Positions 62,770 through 64,000 of a DNA stretch of 64,000 nt are shown here, piece after piece; position 1 is the stretch's first letter; each line of letters starts with the position of its first letter. Location: positions 527,501 to 591,500 of the forward strand of contig JACVTC010000056.1 of assembly GCA_016946835.1 (NCBI GenBank), given 5' to 3'. The notes below the pieces were generated by a model that ran no database searches, was not told where the DNA came from, and saw only the letters and a program-made list of their open reading frames with translations. Source of the stretch: Neocallimastix lanati (nom. inval.). Taxonomy: Eukaryota; Neocallimastigomycota; Neocallimastigomycetes; Neocallimastigales; Neocallimastigaceae. Made by a program: the position numbers and the translations under genes.

Positions 62770-63876
62770 TTAACAATATATAAAGTCAAAGAAATTAGTA
62801 AAAATGAAGAAGAAGCTCATGCTGCTGCTGCTAGAGCTAAAGCTGCTCAAAAATCCTCTTCTTCCTCCTCATCTACCAATGCTAAAAATGAAACTTCTTC
62901 CACCTCTGCACCTGCTCCTGCTAAAGAAGCTAATTTATTAGATTTCGATTTTGATGCTCCAGCATCCTCTTCTAATAATAACACAACCACTAAAGCCTCT
63001 ACTAATGATGATGAATGGGCTGAATTCCAATCATTTGATAGTAAGTATTATCTATATTTTATTATATGTATATAAATATATTTATTAATTTAAATGATTT
63101 TAAAATATTTTACTATTCATATAAATATTAATCTTCTATTACTTATATATATATATATATATATTTAAATATAATTTATCAAATTATATTTTAATATTTA
63201 TTACTTATTATTAATTTATCCAAATAATAATAAATAAATATTTAATACAATAATAAACAATTACTACAATATATAATAATAAATTAAATAATTTCTATTA
63301 TTAGATAAACCATCCACAAATAATAATAATTTTGATGATTTTGCTGATTTCCAATCCTTTCAAAGTGCTCCAGTTACCAACGCTAATACTACTACTACTA
63401 CTACCGGAGTAACAACAAATACCAATACAAATAAAGCAAATGATGATTTATTCTCATTATTTATGTCAAGTCCAGCACCAGCTTCCTCTACCACCACAAC
63501 TACCAATAATACCTTTAATAATACCAGTAATAATTCTACTACTATAAATAATAATAATAGCTTATTTAATTCTATTTCAATGCAACCCATGCAAACTAAT
63601 TCTACACCAATAATGAAACCAATGCAAACAAATACTACTACATTTGGTTCCTCCACTACCAACAAAACCTCCTCATCAACATCAAAAGGAAAAAGTAATG
63701 ATTTATTCAGTGATTTAGTTTCCTTTGATTCCTTAACTATTTCCAATAATAATACCTCAAAACCAGCAACCTCTAGCACCACCACATCAAATAATTTTAT
63801 GATGTCCACTTCCACCACTAATAATACTAATAATAAAAATAATATGAATAATTTAAATTTTGATTCATTAATTTAA
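60961..63876 (+). CDS. ENTH-domain epsinR/Ent3-type clathrin adaptor
   Basis: Eight exons: 60961-61066, 61263-61280, 61442-61532, 61646-61688, 61875-62013, 62270-62458, 62786-63040 and 63305-63876; they sum to 470 residues. Residues 1-150 form an ENTH domain (NVVMNYSEWEIKVRDATNNE, WGASSTLMKEIAKGTY, WRQCYKALQLLEYLIKNGSE, VDPNGKDQGINVRARAKEI), closest to epsinR (CLINT1) and yeast Ent3, which bind PI4P at the trans-Golgi and endosomes. The tail has a clathrin-box-like LLDFD, then DDEWAEFQSFD and FDDFADFQSF, matching the acidic-phenylalanine motifs that bind AP-1 and GGA ear domains. The rest is Ser/Thr/Asn-rich with Met-Gln-rich MQPMQTN repeats. No ubiquitin-interacting motif was seen, which also favours epsinR over endocytic epsin. 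The second exon is only 18 nt, with strong splice sites on both sides. The start ATG follows an A-rich leader. Confidence 0.95.
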
Positions 63877-64000
63877 GATTAAAAAAAAAATAAAATAAAA
63901 AAAAATAAAATATAATTATAATATAATATAATATAATATAATAAAGAAATAATAAAAATAAATGATTAATAATATTGTTTTAATAAAAGAAAAAAAATTT
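63877..64000. other. 3' flank of the ENTH gene
   Basis: AT-rich with (AATAT)n; AATAAA-like hexamers at 63893 and 63943-63960 could serve polyadenylation. No coding content. Confidence 0.5.

Noticed and set aside
63360-63818. 152-codon open frame on the - strand, Val/Leu-rich
   Set aside because: It is the antisense shadow of the Asn/Thr/Ser-rich tail of the ENTH protein.

Overview
The window is extremely AT-rich eukaryotic nuclear DNA: long A and T runs, (TA)n, (TTA)n and (AAAT)n tracts, and compact genes cut by many short, even more AT-rich GT-AG introns. Two genes point to a flagellated cell: a FOP/FGFR1OP-like centrosome or basal-body protein and RSPH9, a radial-spoke head protein. There is also a decayed PF09820-type 'AAA-ATPase-like' gene. 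Together with intron density and base composition, this fits an anaerobic gut fungus (Neocallimastigomycota, with flagellated zoospores) better than Dictyostelium, which has no flagella and few introns. The assignment is inference.

Layout: 1-3.7 kb, simple-repeat intergenic DNA. 3.70-5.75 kb (-), FOP-like gene, 6 exons, 424 aa. 7.9-8.8 kb (+), a coiled-coil ORF of clearly higher GC with 117-bp internal repeats. 9.95-18.57 kb (-), cohesin SMC1, about 24 exons. 22.75-26.27 kb (+), an OXR1-like TLDc protein, 7 exons, 633 aa. 26.7-27.5 kb, decayed copies of the 5' end of RSPH9 and the 3' end of the TLDc gene, left by a tandem duplication. 28.57-30.79 kb (+), RSPH9, 5 exons, 278 aa. 31.6-32.9 kb, a non-LTR retrotransposon fossil. 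34.89-37.38 kb (-), an alpha-hydroxyacid-oxidase-like flavoprotein with altered active-site residues, 7 exons, 393 aa. 42.4-43.1 kb, a GC-rich non-coding island holding a possible structured RNA. 43.3-44.5 kb, AAA-ATPase-like pseudogene. 44.7-46.0 kb, duplicated sequence blocks. 46.5-47.3 kb (-), RMI1. 47.9-54.9 kb (+), a ZGRF1-type helicase, 22 exons, 1,080 aa. 55.9-58.3 kb (-), an unrecognised coiled-coil protein. 60.96-63.88 kb (+), an ENTH-domain epsinR/Ent3-type protein, 8 exons, 470 aa.

Several genes share a theme of chromosome maintenance (SMC1, RMI1, ZGRF1). RMI1 and ZGRF1 are divergent neighbours, and in other organisms both act in resolving recombination intermediates. FOP and RSPH9 serve the flagellum, and the ENTH protein serves clathrin traffic.

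Exon boundaries were read by eye from GT-AG sites and reading-frame phase. For FOP, TLDc, RSPH9, hydroxyacid oxidase, RMI1, ZGRF1 and ENTH the summed exon lengths are multiples of three. I saw no convincing tRNA, rRNA or CRISPR array.
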